Origin: Eurosta solidaginis
Taxonomy: Eukaryota > Arthropoda > Insecta > Diptera > Tephritidae
Direction: 5' to 3'
NCBI RefSeq assembly: GCF_040869045.1
Contig: NC_090322.1
Location: 186,681,477-186,745,476 of the forward strand
Length of the DNA stretch: 64,000 nt
Shown here: piece after piece, positions 10,811 to 22,345 of the stretch
Numbering within the stretch: the stretch's first letter is position 1
Layout of the letters: every line of letters begins with the position of its first letter
The notes under the pieces: generated by a model
Databases searched by the model: none
What the model saw: only the letters and a program-made list of their open reading frames with translations
Told to the model about the DNA's origin: nothing
Translations under genes and position numbers: made by a program

Positions 10811-12257
10811 AATCAGGGCTGCATAGCAATATCGAAAAAGGGGATATCACATAAGTATTATAAAAGTGGTAAGTTATAAAGTGATACTCATTGGAATACT
10901 TTGCAAATTTCGTGCTCTTAAAATGTAGTCAAAGAAAATCATCCGATATTTTGGAATGGTTTCAATAGCACATTTGATTTCATGAAATTGAAAGATTGTG
11001 GAAAATATCTATTATTTCTTCAAAACTTAAAAAATTTTTTTTTGTATGAGTTTTAAGCGGGGATTACCCTTATTGCTTTAAATGTATGAAAACATTTATT
11101 TGAAGCAATTTTTAATTTTATAATTTATTTAATGATTTGGTAAAAATTTAAACAACGTGACAGCAGGACGCTTAAAACTCATACAAATAGACAACATTGG
11201 TTAATTCGTTGTAGTTCTATAAATAGAACAAAAAGCAACAACACCAAGTTTCTTTGAAACCGCCTTACCAACGCATAACTTTACCACATGATGCCATACG
11301 AAGTATGGACTGTGAATAACGAAAAATATGCAAAGATGGCAATTGGGATAAGATTTACAACAACCAAGGCATGGCGTGGCTGAATGCCTTTGTAACACTT
11401 CAACCATCGTAGGAGTACGGGTTCAAATCCCACTCCAGGGAGAAAAGGATTTGAAGAGATTTACAAGGTATAATCGAAACAGCTGTCGCCTTGTCCCCCT
11501 GATGTCACGTTGTTTAAATTTTTCCCAAATCATTAAATAAAAAAAAATTAATAAACTGTTTCTGTTTTTTGCCTTGCATAGTGGAAAGCAATGACACCTC
11601 GTTATATGTGTATCGTGTAAGGTAAAGTAATCATAACAAACAATTAGCGTTGCCAAAGTTGTATCTTTAAAACGATGGGTTTTTGGTTAAGTTAACATAA
11701 AAATAGGACTTCCCTAAATTCGTTACAATATTTTCAAGACTAGGATTTTGACAAGTACACCTGCAAGTAAATAATAGTAGCAGAAATGATTCGGAAATCG
11801 ATAAGTTATTTTCTTCCTTTTTCATTTTCGTTTATTAACGAAATCTATGTAAACCAATGTTGATAACATTTTTGAAAAATTGCGTTTTTTAAAAATCTTC
11901 ATGAAAATTTCCGAATTTTTTTTTTTTATAATTTTGGACAACGTTTCTAGTTTACAGTTACAAAATGAAAGTTTTAAGTCTCTAAAATTCGCATTGATTT
12001 TTGACATTTTTTTTCTAAAGTGTGTTTTAGAATTTCTTCGATATAAACCATTTTTTTTTTTTTTTGCTTTTTCGATCATAAATTAGTTGCGTCGTATTCT
12101 CCAGTCGCAATAGATTTGAAACTGTCGCATTTGTTGTAAAAACAATGTCCAAAAAATAATCAAACCTGTGATTAGTAAAGTATAACTTTTTAAAAAACAA
12201 AAAAAACAAAAATAGTGTTCTTTTTTAATAAAAATAAAGTTATTTGCAGCCCTGATT
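10811..12257. mobile_element. Possible MITE-like element with AATCAGGGCTGCA ends
   Basis: The exact 13-mer AATCAGGGCTGCA at 10811 is inverted at 12245-12257. The interior is AT-rich and non-coding. It includes a perfect 16-bp inverted repeat (GTATGAGTTTTAAGCG at 11044, inverted at 11169-11184) and a tRNA-like insertion at 11361. No clear target duplication is visible, so the pairing of ends is provisional. Confidence 0.4.
11361..11456 (+). mobile_element. tRNA-like retroposed insertion with 10-bp target duplication
   Basis: A 96-bp insert is bounded by AGATTTACAA on both sides (11351-11360 and 11457-11466). It contains GGCGTGGCTGAATGCC, resembling an A-box region, and GGGTTCAAATCCCACTCC, an excellent B-box/T-arm with a Leu-like acceptor side. 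The cloverleaf is incomplete, so it is a tRNA pseudogene or a very short tRNA-derived SINE, not a functional tRNA gene. Confidence 0.6.
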
Positions 12258-12546
12258 AAAGTGAAACCGGGTTTTCCTTATTATGCAACTAGTAAAGATG
12301 GTATTACTGTGCATGTTAAAATCCTGCTAAACAATTATTTTAGCGATAAAATTTGCGTAGATACTTACAAAACCATCAATTTGTATCTTTTTTCGCAGAG
12401 TACTCGATAATTTTTTTTTTTTTTTGAAATATTAACAATATTCCAAGGACAAAATAGAAAAGCGCTTTCACTTTTTATGTGAAGCAAATTTGGAACAATT
12501 TGTAGTTTTGAACTCTACCAGGCGATCTTGGTAGGACATACCACAA

Positions 12547-12890
12547 CCCTGCAAAAATCGTTGGATAATGTGGTCCAGTGGAGTACTTACCATTATACTC
12601 CACTGTAATGCAGCAATGGACCAACTCATGTTCTACACGAACATATTGTAAGCCGATCATTTATCGTTTTTAACGATTGTAAACACAACACGATGTTTAT
12701 TGGACTATGGGTACTCCATGGATTACTCTGATGTAATGCGGAGCTGGAGTTTATGGTCCAGTCCTAGGACATCGCAATGTTAATTGGACCATATTTTTTG
12801 TATCAAATGTGGTTAATTTTGGAGCACTCGGTTGGTCCATAGCGAGTACTCTATACATGCACCCATGGAGTACTCGCGATATTTGCAGGG
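12547..12890. mobile_element. MITE-like element with CCCTGCAAAAATCG ends
   Basis: The left end CCCTGCAAAAATCG (12547) is mirrored by CGATATTTGCAGGG (ending 12890). The 344-bp interior is non-coding and repeatedly contains GGAGTACT, GAGTACTC and TGGTCCA words in both orientations. Target duplications are not evident. The two small open frames overlapping it (12751-13035 and 12832-13038) are not credible genes. Confidence 0.5.
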
Positions 12891-13179
12891 AACCTGTCAA
12901 AGTCATGATTCTTATTTTGCGTATTTCTTGAGTTTTTTCCCTTTTCACATACACATACGACATGCCAGCAGGCAACTGCTTGATGCAGATTCGCCTCCTA
13001 CGCAAATAAGAGGCCATCTGCGTAAGCAGTATCATTAGTAGCCAGAAGTTCTATCCAAAGAGTCACGAAAGGTGAACTCCCTTAAAAGTCATGAACCTCT
13101 TCTTTTCCGTTCCTTTCATAAATCAACAAAGCGTTTTTTTAAGTTCCTAGCGGCTAAGATAGTTCATGTAGCAGAACGT

Positions 13180-13295
13180 ACATGGTGCTTGTTACCGGAA
13201 CGTATCGGATCTGCGTCCGACAAAGGACCATCAACATTGATAGCACTCCCCAAAACCTTCGGGGAGTGTTCTTATCGCTACAACAAAAAAAATTT
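13180..13295 (+). repeat. CAA-tailed dispersed repeat, copy 2 (3' part)
   Basis: It carries GTGCTTGTTACCGGAACG, the 3' hairpin ACTCCCC...GGGGAGT and the end TATCGCTACAACAAA. It corresponds to the last 115 bp of the family seen in full at 58365-58830. Confidence 0.65.
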
Positions 13296-13576
13296 AACAT
13301 AACTTTCGAAATTTTTTACTTTTAACTTTCTGTACGTACTACAAAAAATTGGTTATCTTGCTGATGGTTTTGTAAGTACTACGTATTTACAAATACGATT
13401 AGGATATCGAAAATTTCCAACAACCGAATTAGTAAAATTAGTAAATATGGATATTTATAAAGTTTTACCTCATCCCAAAAAAAATTTTAATCACAATTTA
13501 CATACTTTGCTATTAGCCATCTTAGATCCCAAATTACGAACTAGAAAAAAAATTAAATATTGAATTCAGCACTTAC

Positions 13577-13651
13577 GTTGCGGTTCACTTGTTTCATTAT
13601 TGTTAACACTGTTTATATCAAGTTCACTATTGCTGTTTACAACTCCATTAG
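13577..13651 (-). CDS. dlg1: discs large homologue, 75-bp alternative exon (HOOK/I3 region)
   Basis: On the minus strand an acceptor (...CGTTCAG) precedes CT, which completes a proline codon with the C of the upstream exon. The exon then encodes NGVVNSNSELDINSVNNN followed by ETSEPQ, and leaves one C before the donor GTAAGT. Drosophila Dlg isoforms, from memory, have PNGVVSSTSEIDINNVNNN at this point, just ahead of SEENVL. At 75 bp, with the same entry and exit phase as the 45-bp exon at 5883, it is a frame-neutral cassette. The segment is asparagine- and serine-rich and has no fold of its own; in the Dlg family this variable stretch lies between SH3 and the guanylate-kinase domain. Expression pattern is not visible from sequence. 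Confidence 0.93.
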
Positions 13652-14660
13652 CTGAACGTGGATGGATGATGGTACAAAACAACGAAACGCGATGGTTGAA
13701 TCAACCAAAAATCATGACAGCACGAATAGGATCAAAAGCATATAGCAATGACGATGAAGTGGACGTAGACAGCAACGAGTATGTGTATGTATATGTATGT
13801 TCAATATGAATATAAAATTATAAAATTGTTGATAATTACAATTAATTCAAAATTTTGTGTAATTAAATGCCATATTTATACACCAATCATATTTGTATTT
13901 GAATGAATGCACGCAAATAGTTGGTTTGTTGACGACGACGGACCATGGACGGCGGATGGCGAACGATGATGACGTTTTGAAGATGATAGTTTGATGATGT
14001 TGAAGAGGACGTCACATAATATTTGCGTTTTCAAATTTAGATGTTTTTTTCGAGTGTAATTTTTTGTTTGTTGTTTTTGTGATGTTACGTGGTTGTTGTA
14101 AGCAGTAGTTTTGTGTACGTGATTTTCATGGAAAAGCAAAAAATATATATATTAAAATTAAACAAATTATATTATAAAATAAATCAATTCAATCATCACA
14201 TCAAACAAATCTAAATGCTGAAATACGCTAAGTAATTTCAAAAGCAATAACAAATTAACAAAAAGCTTAAGCATTAAGACAAGCGAACAAAACCAAAAGT
14301 ATACAATTTAACCGAAAAAAATATATAATTTACAATTCAAAATATTAAGAAGAAATACATAGATTATTATAAGGACAGACTTTAAAAATAATACAGTAAA
14401 GAACAGCAGTGGCAAGAGGGAACTCACGCTGTCTAAGAAAAAGGGGACAATTCGTATTGAAAAAGCCTGCATATTTTTCGAGAAAGCCTGTCACGCAGCT
14501 AAATTCACTACGAAAGCGGTTCAAACTCTAAGGCACACAACAAATGCACATTCTCACAATCACTTCTCTGGCGTGTAACGGCAATAGCATCGCCCTTGCA
14601 TTCATTTCTCGCTCATAAACATACCCACACTCACATACATACATCTTTTGTGCTACTTAC
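13652..14660. other. dlg1 intron between HOOK exons
   Basis: About 1 kb of AT-rich intron holds TG/TA-rich runs (for example TATGTATATGTATG near 13785) and no exon or mobile element I can define. The open frame on the minus strand at 13876-14139 has no homologue I know. Confidence 0.6.
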
Positions 14661-14766
14661 GCTCTTGATCACTGCCATCTTCTCCCAGTTTTTCATCTCG
14701 ACTCTTCATGAATGGAAATTTTCGCGAAAATGTGAAATTTTTCTTTTTGCGATCGAGCGTTGATTG
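14661..14766 (-). CDS. dlg1: discs large homologue, basic HOOK-region exon
   Basis: A 106-bp exon lies between acceptor ...TTCCAATAG and donor GTAAGT on the minus strand. It encodes 35 residues, starting QSTLDRKKKNFTFSRKF and ending EDGSDQE, plus one leftover C. This is the HOOK segment after SH3 of Drosophila Dlg almost residue for residue as I recall it; the variation lies near DEKLGEDG. The basic KKK...RK stretch is characteristic of the region that binds partners and regulates SH3-GUK folding in MAGUK proteins. It follows the exon ending LDK at 24193, a 9.4-kb intron away, and precedes either or both cassette exons at 13577 and 5883. The entry phase (0) matches the upstream exon. Confidence 0.95.
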
Positions 14767-15050
14767 CTATTGGAATAAATGATAAATAAAAGAATTATAT
14801 TATTTAAGACTTCACTTAATTGCATCATAGATGGGCATTGTGTACTTCAGAGCTGGGCACTAAGATTAACGATCACAAGACGATTGCGATTAGCCAAATT
14901 GAACTTTTTTAAAATTTCGATTACAGTGTTCAAATCGTTCAAATCACGACAGTAATCATTTATGTGGACATGTCTGCTGAGTGGCACCGATTGATATCCA
15001 TGACTATAAATGAACAGTGAGGGAAGAGCACTACTGCGTTGATAAGCTAT
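14767..15050. other. dlg1 intronic DNA
   Basis: Short AT-rich intron segment; I see nothing specific in it. Confidence 0.5.
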
Positions 15051-15100
15051 TAGGTTAGGTTAGGTTGAACTGGCCGGTCCGTAAGGAACTCACATCATAT
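15051..15100 (-). mobile_element. LINE 3' terminus with AACCT tail (family B)
   Basis: Read on the minus strand this ends CGGACCGGCCAGTTCAACC followed by three AACCT-type units. It is the same 3' terminus as at 62935-62969 and 36826-36868. The length retained is tiny, so this is a severely 5'-truncated copy. The downstream open frame at 15065-15382 starts inside this terminus and is not credible. Confidence 0.6.
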
Positions 15101-15754
15101 ATATTATTTCTAATTGCTGTTTTTATGTACCGATCCCTTTTTCGCTCTTATTTGGAATCCAAATCTATAAATAAAGTTTTGGTTGTAAAGATGGAGATTC
15201 GGGCTATTAGCGAGCTTTGGGCAATTTTGGTCGTAGTGCTTTTGTTGAGCTATATCTTATTAAAATACACGATTGTGAGCACACAAAGAAATCTATTTGT
15301 ACTATGGCACTATTGTGAATATTTGCACTGCATTACCGGTAGTTGCTATTTATTGTACACTAGATGGCATCGCAAGTTTTAATTGATTGACGGCAGTTGC
15401 TATTATAAGCTAAATGGCAGCGCACGCTGTAAGTTAATAGAACAGCTGATTTCTGTTGATATTTGGTAAGAGACTTTTATATTGGTTGTGCAAGATGCGC
15501 ACGGGTCAGGCTGGTATGCAATTAATATGATTTAAATTACATTTCAGAGCCACGCTTACTAATAATCGTAAACACACACCTCTTCACAGCAGTTTTTACT
15601 GCGACATTATAAATCAATAAATCCGTGATGAGTTTTGCTATCTACTAAGCTGCATTTACATAGGCATCAGTCGCAGCACAAATCACAGGCCAATTAATTC
15701 ATATTATCGCAGATAATTGTTTCTGTTCCGAGAGCTGTAAAGTAGTTTGTTTGT

Positions 15755-15950
15755 TGGTGTTGTTGTTGTAGCGATAAGGTTGCTCCCCGAAGGCTTTGGG
15801 GAGTGTTATCGATGTGATGGTCCTTTGCCGGACACAGATCCGGTACGCTCCGGTACCACAGCACCATTAAGATGCTAGCCCGACCATCTCGGGAACGATT
15901 TTTGTGGCCACATTAAACCTTCAGGCCATTCCCTCCCTCTCCACCCCCAA
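15755..15950 (-). repeat. CAA-tailed dispersed repeat, copy 3
   Basis: It is inverted relative to the window. It begins TTGTTGTTGTAGCGATAAGG, contains the hairpin GCTCCCCGAAGGCTTTGGGGAG and ends near CACCCCCAAGTTCCATGAGG. The order of words is identical to that of the copy at 58365-58830. Confidence 0.75.
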
Positions 15951-16072
15951 GTTCCATGAGGAGTTTGTGATTACTACTAATGATAAATACATTCATCCAG
16001 TTAGGGCTATTTATTCCGAGCTGGTGTTGAAATTTACTTACAATTATTAGTCGCTGTGACAAATTCACAGAT

Positions 16073-17565
16073 ACATATGAAGGGCTCAAAACCAAAAGGA
16101 TCTAAGTGACATTTTTTCTAAAATTGAGTTATACCCATATGTGTATATTTAATATAGCGTATATTTGTTGACAATGCGATCCAAGCCATTTTGGACATTT
16201 TAGTGCCATATATTTGCCAGGCCGAAAACGTACTAAATTTTATTGCATTAATGATTGGAGCCAAAAGAATCTAAGTGCGCTCTTCCAAGCAATAAAATTT
16301 AATTGCTCGGCATGCAGAACTTTTTCAAGTATGCAGTTTTGTAGCCCGTTTAATTTTAGTATAATAAAGTGCTAAACTCAAGTAGGTAGGAAGTCTCGCT
16401 GATTTGAAAGAGGTGAAGAAGCCTCTTACTTGACTAATGTAAAAGCAGGCTTACATGAAAATACATCATCGTATAGCAGTGACAAAATAAAATAAAATGA
16501 AACTGTTAAAAATAGCGATATTTTTGTTGAATTACAACTGTGCGTTGTATATTTTCTGTAAATACTTAATATAATGTCACTATGCCTAATGTATGCCAAA
16601 TTCGCGAAAATTTACCGAATTTTCTACTTTTTTCTCAAGATTTTTAGAACTTCTTTGAGTAAGCAGTTTTGAAGCCAGTAAGTACGTTAATCTTAGCTTT
16701 GTAAAAAATTTTCCTAATTTTTGGCAATTTTTTTCTTGAGTTATACCCCATAGGAATTTTTTAACGTAATTTTATTTATATGGAAAAAAGCCCTTATCGT
16801 CGTAAGAAAAAAAAATTGCCAAAGATCAGCGATACATTCTAAGAACTTAAGTTTAGCACTTTATTATACTAGAATTAAACGGGCTACAAAACTGCATACT
16901 CGAACAAATTTTAAATGTTATTTTGGCCGAGCAATCAACGTTCGAATTTTTATTGCAACAATTTTTGGAGCCAAAAGGGTCTAAGTGCGCTTGGATCCAG
17001 AAAAAAATTGCCAAAAATGAGCAAGACTTCCTACGAACTTAAGTTTAGCACTTTATTATACTAAAATTAAACGGACTACAAAACTGCATACTTGAAAAAA
17101 TTCTGCATGTTCTTTTGGCCGAGCAATCAACGTTCGAAATTTTATTGCAACAATTTTTGGAGCCAAAAGGGTCCAAGTGCGCTTGGATCCAGAAAAAAAT
17201 TGTCAAAAATCAGCGAGACTTCCTACGAACTTAAGTTTAGCACTTTATTATACTAAAATTAAACGGGCTACAAGACTGCACACTCGAAAAAATTCTACAT
17301 GTTCTTTTGGCCGAGCAATCAACGTTCGAAATTTTATTGCAATAATTTTAGGAAATTTTTGCAATAATTTTTGGAAATTTACAGTTATTTTCCATCTGCA
17401 GTAAACATCCTTTGAATTAGTTGACTAACCTGCATTCATTTAGACAGGAATCATTTCAAACGCATTTACCCAGAATTTACAATAAGTAATTTACATTAAC
17501 CTTAATTATCTCAATTCAACGTCGATGTTACTTAGATCCTTTTGGTTCTAAGCCCTTCATATATA
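16073..17565. mobile_element. Foldback element with internal tandem units of about 190 bp
   Basis: The left end CATATGAAGGGCTCAAAACC is inverted at the right end as GGTTCTAAGCCCTTCATAT. The block containing AGTTTAGCACTTTATTATAC recurs at about 16850, 17040 and 17230 as tandem units of about 190 bp, and once inverted near 16360. Related words (CTACAAAACTGCATAC) also occur near 61450 and 62080, so the family is dispersed. The element is non-coding; the open frame at 17177-17404 runs across repeat units. Confidence 0.65.
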
Positions 17566-18460
17566 TTTTCCAGCTCTAAATCGTCATCTGAGTAAAATTC
17601 TTTCTTTATTTTTGCTGTCAGTTAGAAAAAAGCTATATTTCAGAGTTTCATAGAGGATTCATATTAAGAATTTATTTGGAAATGCCTTATTTATCTCAGC
17701 GGCGGAGGTTCGGTGACCTAGAAGAATCGACATGCTCAAATCAGTCCGTTCCGAGGATATATATCTGAAGGTAGGGTGTTTTCCAAAAATTTGGTGAAAT
17801 TAAGCGTTTTTGAAACGACAGAGGAGATAGCTGTCGAAGTGTTTTGCAGATATTAAGCGTTTGCAGCATCCCTAATTTAAGGAATTTTATGTTAATTAAA
17901 TCAATAGCTATCGATTACACACGTCATACTTATTGCCCAACTCTTCTGAGGTACACAATTTTATGCGTTACAAATAGCATTTACAATTTTCTATGCTAAA
18001 ATTAATGTTTATCTACTGACAATTACGACGTCCTTCATAAGTAATGTACTTATGTTTGCATTACCATAAAAGAAAATTTAATTAGCATTAGTAATGTTGC
18101 AAGCATTAAATTCTAGATATATGCAGATTCAAATGTGTTAAAGCCGATTTAAACTATCAAAAAATTAATCATACCTTAAAACAATGTCAAATGACGATAA
18201 CTGACAGTCTATGAATTACGAAAGCAGTTATAGTTTTCTGATGCTAAAACCAACTTTTACTGGTATTTTTTTGTTCGCCAGTAATGTACTTACGTTTGCA
18301 TTACTTAGTAATGTACTTACTAGAAAAGTATTTTAAATAACATTACCATAACAGATGTTGTGAATTCTAAGTAAATTAGCGAATATAAAAGCAATGCTAT
18401 AAAACCAATGTTACTAAGCTCTTGGAGCGCGCCTATAATTATTCCACACAATTAAGATTA
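17566..18460. other. Intronic DNA with GTAATGTACTTA repeats
   Basis: This stretch is non-coding. The word GTAATGTACTTAYGTTTGCATTAC, whose ends GTAATG and CATTAC are self-complementary, appears near 18041 and 18283 and partly near 18309. This suggests a small tandem or inverted repeat of unknown type. Confidence 0.4.
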
Positions 18461-19890
18461 ACAAGCAAGGAAGGCTAAGTTCGGGTGTAACCGAACATTA
18501 TATACTCAGAGTGAGCTTCAATTGTACATTTCATTTCAGATAAATAACTTTTCTACATAACACAAGGCACCGCCCGTTTAAAAAAAATGTCTCCCCATTT
18601 CCTCTTACAATAAAACTTGATAAGTGAAATATCATTGATTGAAAACAATTTTTTGCCAAGTTATAGCTTATCATTCTAATCTACGACCCTTTTAAACTTG
18701 TTTTATATAAAAGTGGGCGTGGTCTTTAACCGATCCCGTAATTTTTACTAGAAATATTTTCTGCCATAAGGAAAATATGTGTACACAATTTCATTACCAT
18801 CCGTTAATTTTTCTTCGAGTTATGGCTCCCGAAACATAGAAAATTGCTTAGTCATAAAAGGGGCGGTGCCACACCCATTTTCAAAAATTTTAGTATTTTC
18901 CAATTTAATGATATAATTCAATTTAAAAAGTAAAATTCTATTGATATAAAGCTAATTTTCGCTAAGATATCTCTTATTATTTTCATCTAAGACCCTTTTA
19001 AAAATCTTTTATACAAAAGAGGGCGTGGTCTTTAACCGATCTCGCCAATTTTTTCTAGAAATATTTCCTGCTATTTTTTTATTATTTTATTACGATCCGT
19101 TCATTTTTCTTCAAGTTATGGCTCCCGAAACATAGAAAATTGCTTAGTCATAAAAGGGTCGGTGCCACGCCCATTTTTAAAAATTTGAAGTTTTTCCTAT
19201 TTATTGTTATAAATCCACTTGGGAGATGAAATACCATTGATATAAAGCTCTTTTTTTGCAAAGATATAGCTTATTTTATTCGTCCACGACCCTTTTTAAA
19301 ATCTTTTATATACAAGTGGGCGTGGTCCTTAACCGATTTCGTTAATTTTTCTTCAAAGTAAGTAAAGGCAACCTCTCTGCCGAATTTTGTTACGATAGGT
19401 TTAACGATTTTTGATTTATAATTAATATTTGTAAAATTGATTTTATCACAAGTGGGCGGTGCCACGCCCATTTAAAAAAAATTTTCAAATTTTTATCAAG
19501 AGTAAATATCAGTCCACATGTCAAATTTCAACATTCTAGGTGTATTATTTACTAAATAATCAAGTTTTTGTGTTTTCCAAAATTTTGTATATATAAAAAG
19601 TGGGCGTGGTTATCATCCAATTTCGATCATTTTCAATACCAATCTATTCTGTGTCCAGATAAGCTCGTGTACCAAATTTGGTGAAGATATCTCAATATTT
19701 ACTCAAGTTATCGTGTTAACGGACGGACGGACGCACGGACGGACATGGCTCAATCAAATTTTTTATTCGATACTGATGATTTTGATATATGGAAGTCTAT
19801 ATCTATCTCGATTCCTTTATACCTGTACAACCAACCGTTTTCCAATCAAAGTCAATATACTCTGTGTGCAAAGCACGCTGAGTATAAAAA
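18461..19890 (+). mobile_element. Helentron/DINE-1-like element, copy A (no tandem array)
   Basis: It starts ACAAGCAAGGAAGGCTAAG and then the 5' hairpin GTTCGG-GTGTAA-CCGAAC. A subterminal repeat ATACTCAGAGTGAGC follows at 18502. The 3' end carries a short GGAC/ACGG microsatellite (19720-19745) and a 31-nt hairpin (19856-19886) with inner stem GTGC-GCAC and outer stem TATACTC-GAGTATA. The interior has several TGGGCGTGG / GCCACGCCC words. This order (5' block, subterminal inverted repeat, GTCY-type microsatellite, 3' hairpin, no coding) is what I remember of DINE-1/HINE non-autonomous Helentrons; the class is inference. The minus-strand open frame at 19271-19471 is not a gene. Confidence 0.75.
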
Positions 19891-19949
19891 GCATATAGAA
19901 TTAGTATGTACCTAAATGGTGAATAAAGGAATAGCACCAAAAAGGCAAT

Positions 19950-20045
19950 TCATATGGCTGAGTGGATAAAGGCATCTGCTTTTAAACTAGTATAAAGTAT
20001 GAATGTTGGAGATTTCGAGTACAATACTCAGCTACCGAGAAGCTA
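19950..20045 (+). other. tRNA-like sequence, degraded
   Basis: ATGGCTGAGTGGATAAAGGC resembles the D-arm of Leu/Ser tRNAs and is followed about 50 bp later by GAGATTTCGAGTACAA, a poor T-arm. Stems do not close well. It is likely a tRNA pseudogene or old tRNA-derived SINE head. Confidence 0.3.
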
Positions 20046-20394
20046 GCTGATGAAAAAGTGACATTCAGACATATGTCCTAGTAACCATCGCCGTTTGTAA
20101 ACTTTGTAATTTTTCTCTAATATCAATAGCAATTTTTTAAAGGGCGAAGAATACAAAAACGCAGTATAATTACTCTCCACTATCACAAAAATTGTATAGA
20201 CAATGCAAACGAAATTTCATTATAGTAACGAAGAATTTTTAATGAATTTTTTCTGCAAGACGTAGCTTTGGTGGAAAGTGCATTTTACTTGCGCATATAA
20301 AAACATGTAAAAACAAGTAAGGAAGGCTAAGTTCGGGTGTAACCGAACCTTACATACTCAGTTGAGAGCTATGGAGACAAAATAAGGAAAATCA

Positions 20395-22345
20395 CCATGT
20401 AGGAAAATGAACCTAGGGTAACCCTGGAATGTGGTTGTATGACATGCGTATCAAATGGAAGGTATTAAAGAGTATTTTAAGAGAGAGTAGGCCATAGTTC
20501 TATGGATGGACGCCATTTAGGGATATCGCCATAAAGGTGGACCAGGGCTGACTCTAGAATGTGTTTGTACGATATGGGTATCAAATGAAAGGTGATAATG
20601 AGTATTTTAAAAGGGAATGGGCTTTAGTTCTATAGGTGAACGCCTTTTCGAGAAATCCCCATAAAGGTGGACCAGGGGTGACTCTAGAATATGTTTGTAC
20701 GATATGGGTATCAAATGAAAGCTGTTAATGAGTATTTTGAAAAGGAGTGATCCTTAGTTCCCTAGGTGGACGCCGTTTCGAGATATCGCCATAAAGGTGG
20801 ACCAGGGGTGTCTCTAGTTGTACGATATGGGAATCAAATGAAAGGTGTTACTGAGCATTTTAGGAGGGAGTGGGCATTAGGTCTATAGGTGGACGCCTTT
20901 TCGAAATGTCGCCATTAGGGTGGGCCAGGGGTGACTCTAGAATGTGTTTGTATGATATGGGTATCAAATGAAAGATGGTAATGAGTATTTTAAAAGGGAG
21001 TAATCCTTAGTTCTATAGGTGGACGCCTTTTCGAGATATCGCCATAAAGGTGGACCAAGGGTGACTCTAGAATGGTTGTACGATATGGGTATCAAACGAA
21101 AGGTGTTACTGAGCATTTTAAGAGGGAGTGGGCATTAGGTCTATAGGTGGACGCCTTTTCGAGATATCGTCATTAGGGTGGGCCAGGGGTGACTCTAGAA
21201 TGTGTTTGTACGATATGGGTATCAAACGAAAGGTGTTACTGAGCATTTTAAGAGGGAGTGGGCATTAGGTCTATAGGTGGACGCCTTTTCGAGATATCGC
21301 CATTAGGGTGGGCCAGGGGTGACTCTAGAATGTTTGTCCGATATGGGTAGCAAACGAAAGGTGTTACTGGGCATTTTAAGAGGGAGTGGGCATTAGGTCT
21401 ATAGGTGGACGCCTTTTCGAGATATCGCCATTAGGGTGGGCCAGGGGTGACTCTAGAATGTTTGTACGATATGGGTATCAAATGAAAGGTGTTACTGAGC
21501 ATTTTAAGAGGGAGTGGACATTAGGTCTATAGGTGGACGCCTTTTCGAGATATCGCCATTAGGGTGAGCCAGGGGTGACTCTAGAATGTTTTTACGATAT
21601 GGGTATCAAACGAAAGGTGTTACTGAGCATTTTAAGAGGGAGTGGGCATTAGGTCTATAGGTGGACGCCTTTTCGAGATATCGCCATTAGGGTGGGCCAG
21701 GGGTTACTCTAGAATGTTTGTACGATATGGGTATCAAACGAAAGGTGTTACTGAGCATTTTAAGAGGGAGTGGGCATTAGGTCTATAGGTGGACGCCTTT
21801 TCGAGATATCGCCATTAGGGTGGGCCAGGGGTGACTCTAGAATGTTTGTACGATATGGGTAGCAAACGAAAGGTGTTACTGAGCATTTTAAGAGGGAGTG
21901 GGCATTAGGTCTATAGGTGGACGCCTTTTCGAGATATCGCCATTAGGGTAGGCCAGGGGTGACTCTAGAATGTTTGTACGATATGGGTATCAAACGAAAG
22001 GTGTTACTGAGCATTTTAAGAGGGAGTGGACATTAGGTCTATAGGTGGACGCCTTTTCGAGATATCGCCATTAGGGTGAGCCAGGGGTGACTCTAGAATG
22101 TTTTTACGATATGGGTATCAAACGAAAGGTGTTACTGAGCATTTTAAGAGGGAGTAGGCATTATGTCTATAGGTGCACGCCTTTTCGAGATATCGCCATT
22201 AGGGTGGGCCAGGGGTGACTCTAGAATGTGTTTGTACGATATGGATATCAAATTAAAGGCATTAATGAGGGTTTTAAAAGCGAGTGGCCCTTAGATGTAT
22301 ATGTGAAGGCGTTCTCGCGATATCGACCAAATGTGGACCAGGTGA
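20395..22345 (+). repeat. Tandem array of about 130 bp units (array B)
   Basis: About 14-15 units, each carrying GGACCAGGGGTGACTCTAGA, GATATGGGTATCAAATGAAA, and TGGACGCCTTTTCGAGATAT. Period is 125-133 bp. Units from about 21060 to 22220 are nearly identical, while the edges are more diverged, as expected for homogenisation by unequal exchange in the centre of an array. Confidence 0.95.

Noticed and set aside
15065..15382. 105-residue plus-strand open frame
   Set aside because: Begins inside an inverted LINE 3' end and runs into AT-rich DNA; hydrophobic content follows from composition.
19950..20045. Functional tRNA gene
   Set aside because: The D-arm region is fair but the T-arm is mutated and the acceptor stem does not pair, so I list it only as tRNA-like.
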